IMG/VR virus record: IMGVR_UViG_3300046524_000192
Location: 1-50,150 of that record
Strand: one strand, 5' to 3'
Length of the DNA: 50,150 nucleotides
Source of the DNA: a virus
Below are positions 29,312 through 36,954 of this stretch, one piece after another. Below the pieces are notes generated by a model. That model was not told the DNA's origin. It ran no database searches and saw only the letters and a program-made list of their open reading frames with translations. The translations under genes and the position numbers were made by a program. How positions within the stretch are numbered: the first letter of the stretch is position 1; each line of letters begins with the position of its first letter.

Positions 29312-29565
29312 TGTCGCAGGACATGACCGACGAAGCCATTCAGGGCTTCCTGTGGCTGAACGGCGAGGGCAATCGCTCCGACCGCAATCCCTACATCCCG
29401 ACCTCTTCGAGCTGGGAAGCGTGGCAGATCGGCCGCTGGCTCGATGTCACTGGTCGGCCGAAGCCTGATCCGAAGGAAGTCCGCACCTCGCGCGGATCGA
29501 CCTACCACGTCCGCGACATGAAGGTCCGCGTCCACGCCAATGGCGAAGTAACCCGCCTCACCTGA
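29311..29565 (+). CDS. 84-aa hypothetical protein
   Basis: ATG at 29311 (TGATG with the upstream stop); a GTG at 29302 is possible. MSQDMTDEAIQGFLWLNGEG, then WEAWQIGRWLDVTGRPKPD. The N-terminus has an aromatic G-E-G and W-x-x-W pattern. Unrecognised. Confidence 0.6.
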   Translation: MSQDMTDEAIQGFLWLNGEGNRSDRNPYIPTSSSWEAWQIGRWLDVTGRPKPDPKEVRTSRGSTYHVRDMKVRVHANGEVTRLT

Positions 29566-29607
29566 GGCAATTGCAGCGAGCGCTTCGCGCTTCCAGAGGA
29601 AACACCA

Positions 29608-30081
29608 ATGACCCCGCATGTGTTCGACCACACCCCGACGCGACAGGAAGTCTTCGACGAGGCCTGCAACTTCTTTGCCACGAGCGCCGGCCCGTCCATC
29701 AACAGCGAGAACGACAGAAACAAAGCCGGTTGCCTCTATCGTGGGCCGGAAGGTCGCGCCTGTGTCGCTGGCTACTTCATCCCGGATGACGCCTACGACT
29801 CCAAGATGGAGAGCGGCGACAACATCAACTCGGGCAGCGGCATCAGCAATATCTGGAAGCGCTACCCCGACCGGCTGCCGGCATGGATCGGCGACAACCT
29901 GTCCCTGCTGACCGAACTGCAGGGAACGCACGATAACGATGACTGCCGGTCCGCAACCAAGGCCGCCCATGGTCTGCCCGGTTGGCATCATCCCGAGCTG
30001 CGCCGGTTGCTGAAAATCGTCGCCGACCTGTTCAATCTCAACGCCACGGCGATCGAGCGCATCGGGGCAACCAATGCCTAA
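29608..30081 (+). CDS. 157-aa hypothetical protein
   Basis: ATG at 29608 after AGAGGAAA. Helix TRQEVFDEACNFFATS, then GCLYRGPEGRACVAGYFIPD, a C-x-Y-R-G-P-x-G-R-x-C-V-A-G segment like phage proteins related to DUF6197. C-terminal helix LRRLLKIVADLFNLNATAIE. It overlaps the next gene by 8 nt. Confidence 0.6.
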   Translation: MTPHVFDHTPTRQEVFDEACNFFATSAGPSINSENDRNKAGCLYRGPEGRACVAGYFIPDDAYDSKMESGDNINSGSGISNIWKRYPDRLPAWIGDNLSLLTELQGTHDNDDCRSATKAAHGLPGWHHPELRRLLKIVADLFNLNATAIERIGATNA

Positions 30082-30517
30082 AGTCTTCATCGTCCAAGGG
30101 GACCACTTCCACGTCCCCGGCCGGGCCATGTCTGCCCACGTTACGCCGGAAAGCGCCGCCCGTGCCGCCGCCAGCCTCGTCGATGGCTTGTTCGCATGGA
30201 TCGAAGAGCCAGAGGACGCCAAACCCGAGACTTGGGAGGCCGATCTGCTCCGAGCGCGGAACGCCCGTGCTGTCCAAATGGGCTGCAAACTCGTCGATCT
30301 CGGCGACGACGACGGAGACGTCTGGATCACCGAGCTTGAATGCGAAGGCATCGGCGAGCCGGTCGGCTGGGTGTACGAGCTGGCCGGTGCCATCAACCCG
30401 GAAACCCGCGAATATCTCAGCTGGTCTCCGAGATTGCAGTTCAGCATGCCCAATGTGCCGAGTGGCGCGGTTCGCAAGTTGCGTCCGCTTTATGCTGGCG
30501 AGGAGATGAAGTCATGA
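30074..30517 (+). CDS. 147-aa hypothetical protein
   Basis: MPKVFIVQGDHFHVPGRAMS begins a mixed alpha/beta protein with an Ala-rich helix (AARAAASLVDGLFAWI) and a beta-rich end (GWVYELAGAINPETREYLSW). No motif. It shares ATGA with the next gene. Confidence 0.6.
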   Translation: MPKVFIVQGDHFHVPGRAMSAHVTPESAARAAASLVDGLFAWIEEPEDAKPETWEADLLRARNARAVQMGCKLVDLGDDDGDVWITELECEGIGEPVGWVYELAGAINPETREYLSWSPRLQFSMPNVPSGAVRKLRPLYAGEEMKS

Positions 30518-30771
30518 CGGAAAAACTGGTCAGCGTCGCCATCAAGCGAAATGGCGAGACCCACTCGCGTGGCTTCAAGTCTCATTCCGACCTGCGCGCT
30601 GCTCTGGGCGATCCCGATCCCTATCGCAAGAACATGGGCGACGACGAAGGCTTCCTGACATCGGAAGGCAGGTTCGTCGGCCGGTGGGAAGCGGGAGACA
30701 TCGCGGCACTGGCCGGACAGATCCGCAGCCCTATGGGTCGCGAGCTGCTGTCCTCCGACATCAACTGGTGA
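30514..30771 (+). CDS. 85-aa hypothetical protein
   Basis: ATG at 30514 (ATGA overlap). MTEKLVSVAIKRNGETHSRG, then SHSDLRAALGDPDPYRKNMG and GRFVGRWEAGDIAALAGQI. Soluble, small. Not recognised. Confidence 0.55.
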   Translation: MTEKLVSVAIKRNGETHSRGFKSHSDLRAALGDPDPYRKNMGDDEGFLTSEGRFVGRWEAGDIAALAGQIRSPMGRELLSSDINW

Positions 30772-30775
30772 AGCC

Positions 30776-31057
30776 ATGCGACCGATTACATTCGAGAACG
30801 CCAAGCGCCAGTATGTCCACCGCTACACGATGGAGCATGTACCGGCTTGGTCGCGGCATCCGCTGCCGCCACGGACGGACGGCACCCCGCGGCATTATGC
30901 GCCGCAATATCGCACCGACCGCGAATGGTACGACAAGACGCTCTTCCCGGGTGAAGGGCATGTCGGCCGCCGTGAAACGCACTGCTACTCCGACGGCCAC
31001 ACCTTTCCGATCGGCCTGTTCCTCACTGAGCCGTACCGCATGGGATTGCACCGATGA
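30776..31057 (+). CDS. Widespread small phage protein (E-H-V-P-x-W type)
   Basis: 93 aa. YVHRYTMEHVPAWSRHPLPP, then YAPQYRTDREWYDKTLFPGE and HCYSDGHTFPIGLFLTEPYR are a conserved set in many phage genomes of unrelated hosts (M-E-H-V-P-x-W, P-Q-Y-x-T-D-R-E-W-Y, L-F-P-G-E, T-F-P-x-G). Function unknown. It overlaps the next gene by ATGA-like spacing. Confidence 0.7.
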   Translation: MRPITFENAKRQYVHRYTMEHVPAWSRHPLPPRTDGTPRHYAPQYRTDREWYDKTLFPGEGHVGRRETHCYSDGHTFPIGLFLTEPYRMGLHR

Positions 31058-31596
31058 ACGTCTACAGCGTCGACATCAAGATCTGCGCTACCGCCTACAT
31101 CAAGGCGGAGAGCGAAGAGAAGGCGATAGAAATTGCCAATCGCGAGTTCGCCAAGAACAGCGGCATGGAGCTGCCGGACAATCTCGGATGGCTGGAAATG
31201 CCGATCACCGGACTCTCCTACGACAGCCCTGATCTGCCAGACGTCTCGCTCTCCCCCGCTATGACCTTCTACGGGCCATTCAACGGCGACGAAGAAGCGG
31301 CCTCACTGGTCGAGATGGACGTCCCGGCCGAGAAAGAGCCCCGCAAGCTGATGTGCATGGTCTCCTCGCAGGGTACAGCATGTCCGGAAACCGTGCTCCT
31401 GGTCGATACGCCGGAGGAGCGTGCGGACCGGGAGGCGCGTCACTGCCGCGGCGGCCCCGACGATCCTGTCCCCGGATCCTGGATCGACGCTTCGGACAAC
31501 GAAGCGGTCATCGATTACGTCACCGACACCTACGAGGACGAAGGCCAGGACCGCGAGAGCTATTCTGACAATCAGGATCGGGAGAGCTATTCGTGA
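31054..31596 (+). CDS. 180-aa acidic protein with C-terminal duplication
   Basis: MNVYSVDIKICATAYIKAES begins a beta-alpha unit of the kind found in DpnD/PcfM-like domains (x-A-E-S-E-E-K-A-I-E-I-A). The acidic C-terminus ends in a duplicated DNQDRESYS / GQDRESYS. Not assigned. Overlaps the next start (GTG). Confidence 0.55.
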   Translation: MNVYSVDIKICATAYIKAESEEKAIEIANREFAKNSGMELPDNLGWLEMPITGLSYDSPDLPDVSLSPAMTFYGPFNGDEEAASLVEMDVPAEKEPRKLMCMVSSQGTACPETVLLVDTPEERADREARHCRGGPDDPVPGSWIDASDNEAVIDYVTDTYEDEGQDRESYSDNQDRESYS

Positions 31597-31790
31597 GAGC
31601 CAGTAAGGCAGAGGTTCTGATCCTCAGGAACCAGGTGCAAATCATGACCGCACTATCGCTGCTGATGCAGCGGCAGAATGCGCAGCTCCGAGAGCGCGGC
31701 ATCTCCACAGGAGGTGAGCATGCGCAGCTGACCGGCGCCATCAGCGAGACGCTGCGTGAGGTCACTGAGGCGCGGACCTGGCAGGAGTGA
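31593..31790 (+). CDS. 65-aa helical protein
   Basis: GTG at 31593 overlapping the upstream stop (GTGA). A long helix, KAEVLILRNQVQIMTALSLL, then MQRQNAQLRERG and TGAISETLREVTEARTW; likely a coiled coil. Unrecognised. Confidence 0.5.
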   Translation: MRASKAEVLILRNQVQIMTALSLLMQRQNAQLRERGISTGGEHAQLTGAISETLREVTEARTWQE

Positions 31791-31862
31791 TCGAGGCTCC
31801 CACCCCGGACTAACTGAAGCCACGCGGGGAGCGGGAAAAGGCGACGGTCCTCAGAGACGCCC

Positions 31863-31895
31863 TAGCTACAGGCACGTTGACCGTGTGCCTGGCTA
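31863..31895 (+). repeat. Hairpin in the 31.8-32.05 kb gap
   Basis: CAGGCAC (31869-31875) pairs with GTGCCTG (31885-31891), and TAGC/GCTA extends it outside a 2-nt bulge. No gene lies in the gap. Confidence 0.5.
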
Positions 31896-32054
31896 AGATG
31901 GGCACCATAAGCATGATGGACGTTTGCGCGGATGAAAAGCCCCGCGCTCATTGAGAAAGGTTCGGCGCACCAAAAGTCGCCGCGCTCAGCTGCCAGCAAT
32001 GGACAGCGACGGCCGGGAGCATATCCGGCCACCCTATCAATCAGCGAGGCCACT

Positions 32055-32222
32055 ATGCCGAAATACAAAGTAACCGTTACCGAAGAGATCCAATACCAGG
32101 TCGAGGTCGATGCGGATGACGAGGATGCAGCGATCGAGGATGCGGTCGAGGTGATAGTCCACGCTGAAGATCGTGACAAATACTTCGTCGCCTGCACGGA
32201 ACGGTACGGATCAATCCCTTAA
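32055..32222 (+). CDS. 55-aa DpnD/PcfM-like protein
   Basis: ATG at 32055 with CGAGG upstream. MPKYKVTVTEEIQYQVEVDA, then DDEDAAIEDAVEVIVHAE; a short beta-strand/helix unit rich in acidic residues like DpnD/PcfM C-terminal domains. An in-frame extension upstream to 31932 is thought non-coding because it crosses the hairpin region. Confidence 0.55.
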   Translation: MPKYKVTVTEEIQYQVEVDADDEDAAIEDAVEVIVHAEDRDKYFVACTERYGSIP

Positions 32223-32273
32223 AATACTGACCTACTGAGGCCGGCAGCATATTCGGCCACCCTGCTCATTGCC

Positions 32274-32306
32274 CAGCACATGTGACCAGCTCGGCTGGAT
32301 GTGCTG
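32274..32306 (+). repeat. Strong hairpin between small genes
   Basis: CAGCACAT (32274-32281) with ATGTGCTG (32299-32306) enclosing CCAGC-TCG-GCTGG; a 13-bp stem with a GTGA bulge. It is preceded by GGCCGGCAGCATATTCGGCC, which repeats (two base differences) at 32013-32032 before the gene at 32055. ACGGAG and a three-codon ORF (ATG AAG AAG TAA, 32332-32343) follow it. Confidence 0.6.
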
Positions 32307-32480
32307 TGCCTGTGAGCAACGGAGAACGACCATGAAGAAGTAATCGGCCCCCACTGAGAACCGACAACAGACTGGACTACTGAGACCGGTGAAGCCGGGA
32401 GCGACCGGACCCATTGCGCGACCAGCGGCGCGCCAACAATTCCGCTGGAGCTATTTCCGGGCACAGCCATGGCTGGCTGG

Positions 32481-32500
32481 TTGCTCGAATGAAAACGGAG
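32481..32500 (+). repeat. Dispersed element before the 99-aa gene
   Basis: TTGCTCGAATGAAAACGGAG, 12 bases before the ATG. It is part of a 31-bp direct repeat (32461-32491 and 32831-32861, two differences) that precedes two successive genes. Confidence 0.75.
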
Positions 32501-32511
32501 TGAGGAACAAA

Positions 32512-32811
32512 ATGAACAGCACTCAGGTCGGACTTATCCTCGTTAAGTTCGAAGAATACATGGAGGGTTCCACCTACGGCATTCTCATCACCACGAAGTC
32601 TGGGCGGATGATTGCCGGGGACGTTCGTGGAGTTGGTGGCGCCATCGCCCCATTCGATGTCCTCAGCATCACCCCCTATCAATCGGTTGATCCGATGATA
32701 CCGACAACACAGGGCAGCTACCCGGTCGCGATGGTCGATTGCGATAGCATCGAGTGCATCACGCTTATCGACCAGCTTGAGGTCTGGAAAAACAAAGAGC
32801 CGTCGACCTAG
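32512..32811 (+). CDS. 99-aa hypothetical protein
   Basis: ATG at 32512; a longer frame upstream crosses the repeated leader and was not used. MNSTQVGLILVKFEEYMEGS, then TTKSGRMIAGDVRGVGGAIA, PFDVLSITPYQSV; a beta-rich protein with an Sm- or OB-like feel, unproven. Own leader with a motif copy. Confidence 0.6.
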   Translation: MNSTQVGLILVKFEEYMEGSTYGILITTKSGRMIAGDVRGVGGAIAPFDVLSITPYQSVDPMIPTTQGSYPVAMVDCDSIECITLIDQLEVWKNKEPST

Positions 32812-32850
32812 CGGGCGGCAATCACCAAACGCACAGCCGTGTCTGGCTGG

Positions 32851-32870
32851 TTGCTCGAATGCAAAGAGGG
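32851..32870 (+). repeat. Dispersed element before the DUF7007-like gene
   Basis: TTGCTCGAATGCAAAGAGGG, eight bases before the ATG. Second member of the 31-bp leader repeat. Confidence 0.75.
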
Positions 32871-32877
32871 ATCGCAA

Positions 32878-33423
32878 ATGAAAGCGCCAACGTCGTCCCC
32901 ATGGGGACAAGTCCAGAACTGCAGGGAGCTTGCTCCTGGCATCTGGAAAGTCGACACCGCGCGCCACGGCGGCCTCAAGCTATCGGCAACACGTAACCGT
33001 CAGGTGCCGGCCTACATGCGCCAGCCCGGCGGCTGGTACGAGGAAGACTGCGAATGGGCGATCGTCGCCACCGTCTTCGAGGCCAAATTGCCGCCCGGAC
33101 TCACGGCCGATGCGCGACGCACGCTGCGCAACTACTTCCCGGATGCGTTCGAGGAGTGGACCGGTGTGAAGCTGGTTGAAGGCGAGTCCTTCAAGCGCGA
33201 CGAGCATAACTTCGCGATCGACAACGAGAACAACTTCGTTGTTCGCTCCGCGAGCGGGGATTGGGCTGATTGGGTGCCGGCCGGCATGGTCGGATGCACC
33301 GCCAAGCGCGGCATCGACGATGTGACCAAGAGCTTCTTCGTCCCCGCCGACGAATACGCAGCACGAGGCTCGCACGGCTTCGTCATCGACCTCACCCGTC
33401 ACAAGGAAGTCAAAGATGTTTAA
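32878..33423 (+). CDS. DUF7007-like protein
   Basis: 181 aa from the ATG at 32878. SPWGQVQNCRELAPGIWKVD, then TARHGGLKLSATRNRQVPAY, GGWYEEDCEWAIVATVFEA; S-P-W-G-x-V-Q, T-A-x-H-G-G-x-K-L-S and G-G-W-Y-E-E-D-C-x-W are the DUF7007 hallmarks in phage and plasmid proteins. Role unknown. It overlaps the next gene by 8 nt. Confidence 0.8.
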   Translation: MKAPTSSPWGQVQNCRELAPGIWKVDTARHGGLKLSATRNRQVPAYMRQPGGWYEEDCEWAIVATVFEAKLPPGLTADARRTLRNYFPDAFEEWTGVKLVEGESFKRDEHNFAIDNENNFVVRSASGDWADWVPAGMVGCTAKRGIDDVTKSFFVPADEYAARGSHGFVIDLTRHKEVKDV

Positions 33424-34099
33424 GCGCGCCTATATCAACATGACCTTCGCTGCCGATCTTGACGCGGTGCCAGGCCTCTTCCATCAGGAGAGCGACTGGG
33501 TCGATCTGATCAAGCAGCGGCTGACGCTCGGCAACAGCTACAAGCCGAAGATCGACTTCCATTCCGTCGAGGTGACGAACAACACCTGCATCGACGGCAT
33601 CGGCTGGGCGCCGCGCCCGCCGGTAAAGCCGGAGTCTATTTCCACCAACTATCTGGTCATAGAAACCGCGCTCACCGTCTATTCGATCCTCGAAGACCAC
33701 CTGCTGGAGGATCGCGCCACCCTCCCTGACGGCCACGTCGATAAGGAGCGGGAAAACGAGATCATTGCGTGGTGCGCGCAAGAGGGCGCCGCCGGCCGCC
33801 GCCGCGCTTCCTGGGATATCGCGCCATTCATCGAAAAGGTCTGGCGTGAGGCGTCGCAGAAAGACCGCGAGGGCTTCATCACCTGGGATTGGGAGTTCAT
33901 TCCGGAACTTCTGATGTGGTGCTTTACCTACGAAAGCGACGTTCCGCAGCCGATATCGAATGATCCGACAGCCATGATGCAGGCCTATTACGCCTGCGTT
34001 GCTTTCCGCGAGAGCCAGAAGAGTGGAAGGCCCAGCATCGACCACATGCACGAGAGCAACGACGACCGCTTCGACGACGTCAGCGCACAAACGTGGTGA
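33416..34099 (+). CDS. 227-aa hypothetical protein
   Basis: MFKRAYINMTFAADLDAVPG begins a mixed alpha/beta protein with YKPKIDFHSVEVTNNTCIDG and helices around WEFIPELLMWCFTY. No motif; beta-rich front third (pattern like P-x-x-D-F-H-S-V-E-V). It shares GTGA with the next gene. Confidence 0.6.
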   Translation: MFKRAYINMTFAADLDAVPGLFHQESDWVDLIKQRLTLGNSYKPKIDFHSVEVTNNTCIDGIGWAPRPPVKPESISTNYLVIETALTVYSILEDHLLEDRATLPDGHVDKERENEIIAWCAQEGAAGRRRASWDIAPFIEKVWREASQKDREGFITWDWEFIPELLMWCFTYESDVPQPISNDPTAMMQAYYACVAFRESQKSGRPSIDHMHESNDDRFDDVSAQTW

Positions 34100-34413
34100 C
34101 GACTGTGCCTGCCAACCTCAACTGCCACAGCTCAGACGAGGTCAATGATCTTATCATTTGGCTCGACGATCACCCTGAGCCAGGTGATTTTGACGGCGAT
34201 GCGACAGAGAACGAACTGCTCTACGGGCACATCACCCGCAGGGCAGCTCAGGACTGGCTGGTCGCCATCTTCGAAATGCGGTCGAGCTATCCGACGTCGT
34301 TCCCCGTGCCTAACGCCATCGTGAAGGTGATCGAGGCTGTCATCGCGGACTGGTGCGAAGTGGTGTTCGCGCACCGCGATGAATTTCTCACAAAATTGGA
34401 TCGAGCAGCATGA
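34096..34413 (+). CDS. 105-aa hypothetical protein
   Basis: GTG at 34096 overlapping the stop (GTGA); a GTG three bases earlier is possible. Helical: SSDEVNDLIIWLDDHPEPGD, AAQDWLVAIFEMRSS, VIEAVIADWCEVVFAHRDEF. Not recognised. Confidence 0.5.
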   Translation: MTTVPANLNCHSSDEVNDLIIWLDDHPEPGDFDGDATENELLYGHITRRAAQDWLVAIFEMRSSYPTSFPVPNAIVKVIEAVIADWCEVVFAHRDEFLTKLDRAA

Positions 34414-34859
34414 CCAGATTATCCCCTCGCCTCAAGGTCCACCCAAACGGTTTGGCGACTCTATCCGGCATCCCGGCTACAGACCTTGTGTCGATCTTCA
34501 CTGCCGCCTCGATCCACCACTACGAGACGGAGAAGAATCACGAAGACAAGGCCGAGGCGGTAGCCGCCGAGATTGCGGAAAACAAATATGGTCTCGGCTG
34601 GTGCGTCGAACGCAACTATCACGACGACGGCGTGTGGATGCGCCGCATGCGCATGCTGATCGACAGCATCAGCAAGTCGAAACCTTACGATCATGGCTAC
34701 GACAATGTGCCGGTGCTCAGGCTCGATGGGATCGGTCGATGGTGTCGACTGCGCGCCGTTCGCGAGGAGCGCAAGGGTCGTCTGCGGATCGACGCGATCA
34801 TGAAGTCAATTCACGAGAAGTGGGAGGCCCAACGTGGGAACCAATTACTACGTCGATAA
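34410..34859 (+). CDS. 149-aa hypothetical protein
   Basis: MTRLSPRLKVHPNGLATLSG, helices HHYETEKNHEDKAEAVAAEI and DDGVWMRRMRMLIDSISK, basic C-terminus. It overlaps the M-G-T-N-Y-Y gene by 26 nt in another frame, so the end is partly shared. Unrecognised. Confidence 0.5.
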   Translation: MTRLSPRLKVHPNGLATLSGIPATDLVSIFTAASIHHYETEKNHEDKAEAVAAEIAENKYGLGWCVERNYHDDGVWMRRMRMLIDSISKSKPYDHGYDNVPVLRLDGIGRWCRLRAVREERKGRLRIDAIMKSIHEKWEAQRGNQLLRR

Positions 34860-35151
34860 GACGCCAAAGTGCATGTGGTGCGGCCACGAGCGCAGCGTGC
34901 TGCACATCGGTAAAAGCAGCGGTGGATGGCGTTTCGTCTTCCGCGCTCACCCCGAGCTGGGCTTGAACAGCGCCAAGGAATGGTACGCCTACCTCGAAGG
35001 CAAGCGCATCATCGACGAATACGGCGCCGAGGTCGATCTCAACTGGCTCAAGGGCTACATCGAAACCAAGATGGATGGCCGCATCCACCACACCGACAAC
35101 AAGATCCTCGATCCCGAGGGTCATCCGATCGCCAACTACGAGTTCTCTTAA
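34834..35151 (+). CDS. M-G-T-N-Y-Y zinc-ribbon family protein
   Basis: 105 aa from a GTG at 34834. MGTNYYVDKTPKCMWCGHER, then VLHIGKSSGGWRFVFRAHPE; M-G-T-N-Y-Y, C-x-x-C-G, H-I-G-K-S-S-x-G-W-x-F and H-P are the invariant features of a family found in many bacteria and phages. Cys pair and His suggest a zinc site. Function unknown; a binding module for nucleic acid or nucleotides is a guess. Confidence 0.8.
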   Translation: MGTNYYVDKTPKCMWCGHERSVLHIGKSSGGWRFVFRAHPELGLNSAKEWYAYLEGKRIIDEYGAEVDLNWLKGYIETKMDGRIHHTDNKILDPEGHPIANYEFS

Positions 35152-35176
35152 CTCACAATCGCCTGAAAGGAAGGCA

Positions 35177-35767
35177 ATGAAAATATCTGTGAAGCGCGCA
35201 CTCAAGTTGCGCAAAGAGCTGGAAGCAATGCTGACCAAGGTCGAGTTCCCGATCCAAGGTCGCCTGTCGCTGCTGGTGCCGAACAACATCTCCAGCCCCA
35301 TGCGGGAGATCATGAAGGCAACCGCCTCACTGGCTGATCGGCTCAAGGAATACGAGGATCTGTCGGCCATGCTCGCCACGATCCGCATCGCCATCGCCAA
35401 GGCGAACGTCGACCGCGTAGAAACCATCCTCGCGACCATGGCGCACATCGATCGCCGCGTGGTGATGCTGAAGAAGATCGCATCGGCCGCACCGACTCCA
35501 CCTGAGGAGGAGTTGAAGGCGAACGTCGACTATCACGCCAACCAGCTGCGTGCCGTCGATGGCCGGTCCTACGGTGGCTCTGCCGGACAGACCCTTACAT
35601 TCAGTGCCATCTCGCCCCAGATGGTGAATGATGCTACGGAGGAATTGATCAGGTTGAAGCGCGAACGCGCCGACCTGGAAGACACCCGCGCTGGTGCGAA
35701 TGCATCAACGCAGATCGAGATCGACGATGATCGCGGCGAACTTCTCCGGAAGCTCGGCATGATCTAG
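35177..35767 (+). CDS. 196-aa helical protein
   Basis: ATG at 35177 with AAAGGAAGG upstream; the frame start farther upstream was rejected because it overlaps the previous gene and lacks SD. Long helices (ALKLRKELEAMLTKVEF, ADRLKEYEDLSAMLATIRIA, ATEELIRLKRERADLED) suggest coiled coil; a Gly/Ser loop GGSAGQTLTFS interrupts. Function unknown. Confidence 0.6.
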   Translation: MKISVKRALKLRKELEAMLTKVEFPIQGRLSLLVPNNISSPMREIMKATASLADRLKEYEDLSAMLATIRIAIAKANVDRVETILATMAHIDRRVVMLKKIASAAPTPPEEELKANVDYHANQLRAVDGRSYGGSAGQTLTFSAISPQMVNDATEELIRLKRERADLEDTRAGANASTQIEIDDDRGELLRKLGMI

Positions 35768-36130
35768 TCGGTGGGATGGGAGACTGAGCTGACGCACACC
35801 CGCTGCTTTTGCAGCACCAGCAACAGCCCTTGATGGCACAAGCTCTTCGTTACCCGGTTAAACACGGCACCTATGAGGGTGCCTTCGTCGATCGTCCCCG
35901 GGCCTATGAGCAGTCGTGTTTCGTCCGTCGTCTGTTGTTCGTTGTCTGTTGTCCGTGCCGATGATCAGTCTCCCATTTCCGCAATGAGCGTGCTGGCCCG
36001 AATCCCTAGATGGTCAAGACCTGCACGTAATAGTCCGGTGGTACCTGCCAGCAATGGCATCAGATATCCGTGCGCTCACGGAGCAAACCCGGCTGGTGGG
36101 GTGGAAAGCCCCGCCATTTTTTTGCCCTAG
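35768..36130 (+). other. Gap ending in an intrinsic terminator
   Basis: About 360 bases without a gene after the 196-aa gene. It contains a GGCACC/GGTGCC hairpin (35866-35883), a repeated GTCTGTTGT (about 35927-35951) and the terminator at 36095-36123. No function is clear. Confidence 0.5.
36095..36123 (+). terminator. Intrinsic terminator
   Basis: GGTGGGG (36095-36101) pairs with CCCCGCC (36109-36115, one G-U), loop TGGAAAG, followed by ATTTTTTT. Confidence 0.88.
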
Positions 36131-36131
36131 T

Positions 36132-36150
36132 ATTTGCTTGAATTGTAACG
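36132..36150 (+). repeat. Dispersed element, degenerate copy before the 66-aa gene
   Basis: TTTGCTTGAATTGTAACGC after the terminator, with GCAAATG again at 36168. Placement fits a new transcription unit from here. Confidence 0.5.
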
Positions 36151-36190
36151 CAAGATCATGCAAATGCTAAAGCCAACGGAGGATGAAGCG

Positions 36191-36391
36191 ATGGTCGCTT
36201 TCAGAATTGGAAACTATCGGCTGCCGGTGAAGACCATTCAGGTCGGCGCCTTTGCCCAGACGATGAAGCTGCACGACAGCGAGCAGAACCCCTACACGCT
36301 GGACATGGTGATCGAGTTTCACCGCCCGTGGTGCGTCATGAACCGCCCTGTCGCCATGAACGACAACGCCGTTCTATCGTGTGGAGCATAG
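36191..36391 (+). CDS. 66-aa hypothetical protein
   Basis: ATG at 36191 with ACGGAGG nine bases upstream; an in-frame ATG at 36158 would add 11 residues but has no SD. MVAFRIGNYRLPVKTIQVGA, then LHDSEQNPYTLDMVIEFHRP; a short beta-rich protein. Not recognised. Confidence 0.5.
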   Translation: MVAFRIGNYRLPVKTIQVGAFAQTMKLHDSEQNPYTLDMVIEFHRPWCVMNRPVAMNDNAVLSCGA

Positions 36392-36393
36392 CC

Positions 36394-36954
36394 ATGGGGA
36401 TTTTCGACGGAGCTTTGGAGTTCGCTAAGCGGGCTCACGGCAAGCAGGTGCGCAAGTATACGCACGATCCCTATTGGGTCCACCTCGTTGAGGTGGCTCA
36501 GTTCTGCCAATCGGTCGGCGAGAGCGACGACGTGGTCAATGCAGCCTATCTGCACGACACCATCGAAGACACGCCCACCAAATATGCGCACATCGCCGCG
36601 GAGTTCGGCGAGCGCGTGGCTCACCTCGTGATGCAGGTCACCGACGTCAGCCGGCCGGAGATCGGCAATCGAGCGCTCCGCAAGGCTGTCGATCGGCAGT
36701 ACCTGGCCGGCGCAAGCGATGACGCCAAGTCGATCAAGCTGGCCGACATGATCAGCAACACCAAGTCGGTGGTAGAGGGCGATATCGGCTTCGCCAAGAT
36801 CTACCTGCCGGAGAAGCGCCTGCTGCTGCGCGTCCTTGGCGGCGGCAACCGCACGCTGATGAACCTCGCATCAGAGACATTGCTGAAAGCTGAAATCGCT
36901 TTGGCTGAAGCCTTCGACACTCCCCCTTACGCCATCGAAAGGAACGACGGATGA
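36394..36954 (+). CDS. HD-domain hydrolase (RelA/SpoT-like or dNTPase-like)
   Basis: 186 aa from the ATG at 36394. ALEFAKRAHGKQVRKYTHDP, Y-W-V-H-L-V-E-V-A, then AAYLHDTIEDTPTKY with the H-D pair, and KLADMISNTKSVVEG with the last metal ligand Asp. Order H...HD...D matches small HD hydrolases of the SpoT/MESH type. Substrate could be (p)ppGpp or another nucleotide. It overlaps the ProQ-like gene by ATGA. Confidence 0.85.
   Translation: MGIFDGALEFAKRAHGKQVRKYTHDPYWVHLVEVAQFCQSVGESDDVVNAAYLHDTIEDTPTKYAHIAAEFGERVAHLVMQVTDVSRPEIGNRALRKAVDRQYLAGASDDAKSIKLADMISNTKSVVEGDIGFAKIYLPEKRLLLRVLGGGNRTLMNLASETLLKAEIALAEAFDTPPYAIERNDG

Noticed and set aside
31932-32222. 96-aa version of the gene at 32055
   Set aside because: The extra part crosses the repeated hairpin leader and has no SD, whereas CGAGG precedes the ATG at 32055.
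34379-34966. 195-codon plus frame in another phase
   Set aside because: It overlaps two better supported genes (34410-34859 and 34834-35151); Arg/Gln/Ser-rich shadow translation.
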